This document shows, piece after piece, positions 6,664 through 10,358 of a stretch of 10,358 nt of DNA. Each line of letters starts with the position of its first letter. The stretch's first letter is position 1. The position numbers and the translations under genes are program-made. This DNA is from Acidobacteriaceae bacterium (lineage in GTDB: Bacteria > Acidobacteriota > Terriglobia > Terriglobales > Acidobacteriaceae): assembly GCA_030049955.1 (NCBI GenBank), contig JASIJX010000347.1, positions 1 to 10,358 of the forward strand. Direction: 5' to 3'. The notes under the pieces were generated by a model that saw only the letters and a list, made by a program, of their open reading frames with translations, had not been told where the DNA came from and ran no database searches.

Positions 6664-9600
6664 ATGAGAAATCTGTCGTGGAGAAATCAGTCGCGGTGGC
6701 TATTGCGTTTGGTCCTGTTGATCGGAGTGGTTCTGATCGGTGGGGCTGCGATGTGTTATGCACAGAACACAAACTCAGGTGACTTGCGCGGCACGGCCAC
6801 CGACACGACGGGGGCGATCATTCCCGGCGTAACGGTCACGGTCCTGGACGTGGACAAAGGCGTGTCACGCGTGATCGTCACCGATAGCGCGGGCCTCTAC
6901 GATACAGGTCCGATTCCAGAAGACCACTACACAGTTACCTTTACGAAGGACAACTTTGAGACCCTCGTGCGCGGTCCGGTCACGGTTACGCTCGGAATCG
7001 AGACCGTCAACGGCGCGATGAAAGTGGGAACCGTCTCGCAGCAGGTTGTCGTTACCACCGATGTACAAATGCTGCAGACTGAATCCGGAGCGCAGGAAAA
7101 TACCCTCAATTCGTCCTATATGGATCAGTTGCCGCAGTATGGCAGCCAGAATGGCGGCGGAGCCGACTGGGAGAACTTTATCGTGCTGATGCCCGGCGCC
7201 GCCGGAGCGCCGGAAAATGCCAACAGTGCTTCCAATCCGGGGACGGTGGCCTCCATCAACGGCAATCTGCCCTTCGCGAGCACGCTGCAGGATGGAGCCA
7301 CGACCACCCTGCCCATGAGCCAGAACACCGACGTCACGATCTTCGATACCACCGCAGAAGTCAAAGTGAGCGCCACGGCATTTTCAGCGCAGTACGGCGT
7401 TGGAGACATCGTCTACAACCAGATCACTAAGAGCGGCACCAACCAGTATCATGGCTCCGCCTACGACTACCTGCAGAACACCATGTTCGAAGGCGCGCCG
7501 TATCAGTTCGGTGCGCCGTTCCAGGCTCCAGTTCTTCACTTCAATGACTTTGGCGGAAACGTCGGCGGCCCGATCATCAGAAAAAAGATGTTCTTCTTCT
7601 TCGACTATGACCGGACCATCGATCATGGCGGGGCGAGCACTGGGTTTTCGACCGAACCCACGGCTGCTATGATGTCGGGCGATTTTACCGGTTTGCCGAC
7701 CATCTACGATCCGACCACGCAGGTGATTAAGACCACCGGAACCTGCACTTACACGGACGGCGCAGCGTCTGTCACAGCCACGCCGTCGACTCCCTGCGTG
7801 CAGAGGACCAGTTTTGCCCAGGAGTACGGAAACGGTAACAAGATTCCCACGATTATGATCAGCCCGGTGGCCCAGGCGGTTCAAAAGTACTTTCCCAAGT
7901 CGAATGTCCAGGGTGCGCTGACTGGCCAAGGCTACTACCAGAATAATTACGCGTACTCGGTGCCCAGCACGAACCCGTTCATCAAGTGGTTCGGCCGGTT
8001 AGACTACGATGTCACTCCAAGCAACCGGCTCACGCTTACTGAAACAGAGAGCAATAACCCCGGCGTAAACCTGAATGAAGGCATCTGCCCGGCCAACTGC
8101 TACAGTGGCGATGTGAGCCGTGATAATGCAGCGATTTCCGACGTCTGGCAGGTCAGCAACCACTTTATCAATGAAGCGCGCTTGGGCTTTACCGACCAGT
8201 TGAACTTCTTCGTGCCGTACTCTTTAGGCCAGGGCTGGGCGACGAAGCTTGGATTGCAGCTTGCCGAAGCGGATGCTTTCCCTGGCTTCACCGTTAACAA
8301 CTTCGACGGCAATCTTACTGCCGGCACCAACGCGGTTTACAAGGAGATGGTCTTTGATCCATCAGACGTGGTGACCCTCATCAAGGGTCGGCACGTTCTT
8401 CACTTCGGCGGCGAGTTCCTCATCAATCGCGCCGACTCCACAGCCTGGGGCAACATCAATCCCGGAGGCTTCACGTTTGCGGGAACTTACACGTCGGAGG
8501 GCGGCCAGGGGACACTCTCATACGATGGCTTCTCCTACGCCGACTTCCTCCTCGGGCAGGCCCAGCAATGGGGCGCCCAGGTCACGCCCGAATTCGGCGG
8601 GCGATGGAAGACACCTCAGATATTCCTTCAGGACGACTGGAAGTTCAAACCCAATGTGACCATCAATCTTGGTGTTCGTTACGAGATTATGACCGGCTGG
8701 CACGAAGTAAAGGGCAACGAGGCGACCTTCGATCCTTCCGTGCAGAACTTCAACACTTCCACCTCGACGATCAACGGAATCGCCCCGGGTGCACCGGTTC
8801 TGGGCGGTATGTGGTATGGATTCGTTGGACAAAACGGCCGCACCAGCCTGCAGGCGCCGAAATACAACATCGTGATGCCGCGTGTTGGATTTAGCTGGCA
8901 GCTCCGGCCGAACACTGTGCTTCGCGGCGGTATCGGCATGTTCACATCCACGTGGAGCGAAGACACGTACGGCGGCGGAATGGGCAGTGCGTTCGGCAGC
9001 AACGGCAACCTCAACGACACCTCGAAGACCAATGGCCTTTGTCCGGTTGTGAATATCGACTCCGGAACGACCACGCCGAATACTCAGGATCCGGGATGCG
9101 GCGTGATCAGCGGAGGGTTTGATTACAACTCGAAAACAGTTGCCCAAGCCTACGTCACTGCGCCCAATACGCCGTGGGCTCAGAACGGCAACGGCCCAGG
9201 CTACAACGAGTACCACACACCTGTGCCCACCAATTATCAGTTTTCACTGGCGGTGGAGCAGGAGTTTCTTACTAACTGGGTGGCGTCGCTCGCGTATGTC
9301 GGCAATCACGGTGATCACCTCAACACAGGCAGTGTAGACATCAACCAGGTGCCTGCGAACCTGCTGGGACAAGGCCCGAGCGCGACGCCCTATCCGCTCT
9401 TTGGGAATATTGGCGGCAGCACGAACAATGCGGTCTCGAATTACAACGCGTTGCAGGCCGTTTTGACCAAGCGAATGAGTTATGGCCTTCAGTTGAGCAC
9501 CAACTACACGTGGTCTCACTTCCTGGACGATATGGACTCGTCTGGTTGGGGAAGCCGCGAGGGTTGGCAGAACTATCAGAATGCCTACGACATCTCTCAG

Positions 9601-10251
9601 ATGTACAGCAACTCGAACTTTGACATTCGCCAGATGTTCAAAGGAGAGGTCGTATATGAGTTACCCTTCGGCAGAGGCAAGATGTTCATGAACAATGATA
9701 ATCGCGTGCTGGATGAAGGGCTGGGCGGTTGGCACCTCTCCAGCACTTACATCGCCGAGGGCGGAACTCCAATGGGAGTTACAACGGGCAACGATAATAC
9801 CTCCGGTAACCTCTCCGGAGGCTATACCCAGGAACCAATCGCCATCGGCAACTATAAAACGGCTTACGCGTGCGGTGGGGCGTACCATAGTTTAAACGCA
9901 TGGTTCAACGATAGTTTTGCTGGGGAGACCTGCCCCGGCAGTAGTGCGCCGGTCAGCAACCCCGCATTCCAGAACCCCGGCGCCTATACGAACCAATATG
10001 GCACGTTCCGCAGGAACGTCATTTACGGCCCCGATCTCACGAACATTAACTTCTCGGCGGGCAAGACCTTTGACGTTCTTCCTGAAAAGGGGATCAAATT
10101 CGACTTCCGCGCGGAATGCACCAACTTCCTCAACCACCCCAGCTTCGGACAGCCGGGGCCCAACACGATCGGCTCCGCAAGTCCCGAGCAGATCACGAGC
10201 ACGACAATCGGCGGTAGAAATTGGGAGATGGTGGGTCACGTAACGTTCTAA
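6664..10251 (+). CDS. TonB-dependent receptor, Oar-like, with N-terminal carboxypeptidase-regulatory-like domain
   Basis: AGGAGG (6652-6657) lies 6 bases before the ATG, so the start is well supported. The 1195-residue product has a basic N terminus, a hydrophobic stretch (13-30) and a likely signal cleavage after CYA (31-33). A CarboxypepD_reg-type beta-sandwich covers about 38-120 (GDLRGTATDTTGAIIPGVTV). A plug-like segment extends to about 275. The barrel then carries landmarks of this acidobacterial group: NDFGGNVGGPIIRKKMFFFF (about 293-312), FLQDDWKFKPNVTINLGVRY (from about 652), YVGNHGDHLN, and a C-terminal EMVGHVTF ending in the phenylalanine typical of barrel assembly. I saw no clear TonB box. 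The expected role is energised uptake across the outer membrane, here probably of oligosaccharides released by the neighbouring hydrolases, since operators of the same type control all of them. The substrate cannot be read from sequence. No SusD-like partner follows within the window. Confidence 0.93.
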   Translation: MRNLSWRNQSRWLLRLVLLIGVVLIGGAAMCYAQNTNSGDLRGTATDTTGAIIPGVTVTVLDVDKGVSRVIVTDSAGLYDTGPIPEDHYTVTFTKDNFETLVRGPVTVTLGIETVNGAMKVGTVSQQVVVTTDVQMLQTESGAQENTLNSSYMDQLPQYGSQNGGGADWENFIVLMPGAAGAPENANSASNPGTVASINGNLPFASTLQDGATTTLPMSQNTDVTIFDTTAEVKVSATAFSAQYGVGDIVYNQITKSGTNQYHGSAYDYLQNTMFEGAPYQFGAPFQAPVLHFNDFGGNVGGPIIRKKMFFFFDYDRTIDHGGASTGFSTEPTAAMMSGDFTGLPTIYDPTTQVIKTTGTCTYTDGAASVTATPSTPCVQRTSFAQEYGNGNKIPTIMISPVAQAVQKYFPKSNVQGALTGQGYYQNNYAYSVPSTNPFIKWFGRLDYDVTPSNRLTLTETESNNPGVNLNEGICPANCYSGDVSRDNAAISDVWQVSNHFINEARLGFTDQLNFFVPYSLGQGWATKLGLQLAEADAFPGFTVNNFDGNLTAGTNAVYKEMVFDPSDVVTLIKGRHVLHFGGEFLINRADSTAWGNINPGGFTFAGTYTSEGGQGTLSYDGFSYADFLLGQAQQWGAQVTPEFGGRWKTPQIFLQDDWKFKPNVTINLGVRYEIMTGWHEVKGNEATFDPSVQNFNTSTSTINGIAPGAPVLGGMWYGFVGQNGRTSLQAPKYNIVMPRVGFSWQLRPNTVLRGGIGMFTSTWSEDTYGGGMGSAFGSNGNLNDTSKTNGLCPVVNIDSGTTTPNTQDPGCGVISGGFDYNSKTVAQAYVTAPNTPWAQNGNGPGYNEYHTPVPTNYQFSLAVEQEFLTNWVASLAYVGNHGDHLNTGSVDINQVPANLLGQGPSATPYPLFGNIGGSTNNAVSNYNALQAVLTKRMSYGLQLSTNYTWSHFLDDMDSSGWGSREGWQNYQNAYDISQMYSNSNFDIRQMFKGEVVYELPFGRGKMFMNNDNRVLDEGLGGWHLSSTYIAEGGTPMGVTTGNDNTSGNLSGGYTQEPIAIGNYKTAYACGGAYHSLNAWFNDSFAGETCPGSSAPVSNPAFQNPGAYTNQYGTFRRNVIYGPDLTNINFSAGKTFDVLPEKGIKFDFRAECTNFLNHPSFGQPGPNTIGSASPEQITSTTIGGRNWEMVGHVTF

Positions 10252-10271
10252 ACCTGGCTCACTCGATCCGG

Positions 10272-10299
10272 AAAAGACGGCGATTCGTCGCCGTCTTTT
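10272..10299 (+). terminator. Intrinsic terminator of the receptor gene
   Basis: A perfect 12-bp stem, AAAAGACGGCGA with TCGCCGTCTTTT, closes a stable TTCG tetraloop 20 bases after the receptor stop. The T-run is short (TTTTCTATTT). The A-run on the left arm would give a T-run on the other strand, so it may also stop transcripts coming from the right. Confidence 0.9.
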
Positions 10300-10358
10300 C
10301 TATTTCCCGGTGCTCTTTGTTTTGGAATTCGAAGGGATGACGCTCGGCAGATCGGTTG

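Noticed and set aside
1..10358. tRNA, rRNA, CRISPR array, insertion sequence or phage genes
   Set aside because: No spaced repeats, no transposase or integrase motifs, no terminal inverted repeats, and no RNA-gene signatures were seen.

Overview
The window looks like chromosomal DNA of an Acidobacteriota soil bacterium (Terriglobia type, with a moderately high G+C feel). The strongest pointer is the 1195-residue outer-membrane receptor at 6664-10251. It has an N-terminal carboxypeptidase-regulatory-like domain, a plug and a large barrel of the Oar-like kind that is greatly expanded in this phylum, and no SusD partner follows it here. This assignment is an inference from protein style, not a database match.

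Layout. Bases 1-2390 (minus strand) hold the first 796 codons of a secreted double beta-helix protein related to GH55 / Pectate_lyase_3, running into an SMP-30/gluconolactonase-like propeller cut by the window edge. Bases 2391-2892 are a divergent control region with a promoter and a LacI-type operator facing each way. Bases 2893-4302 and 4322-6076 (plus strand) form a tight two-gene operon: a secreted GH30 glycosidase that resembles endo-beta-1,6-glucanases, and a secreted protein that looks like a bacterial GH55 beta-1,3-glucanase. Bases 6077-6663 are a second control region with three operators, a good sigma-70 promoter and a foldable 5' leader. The TonB-dependent receptor follows and ends in a strong intrinsic terminator (10272-10299). 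The last 59 bases show nothing I can name.

How it may work together. The operator core CAAnCGnTTG, an even palindrome with a central CG as typical of LacI-family repressors, occurs five times, all in the three promoter regions and none that I noticed inside genes. This ties the leftward gene, the GH30-GH55 operon and the receptor into one candidate regulon. I read the locus as a glycan-utilisation island without SusC/SusD, probably for beta-1,3/beta-1,6-glucan such as fungal cell wall or laminarin-like polymer: secreted hydrolases cut the polymer, the receptor imports oligosaccharides, and an unseen LacI-type regulator senses the sugar. Families and motifs are read from sequence; the substrate and regulator are inference.
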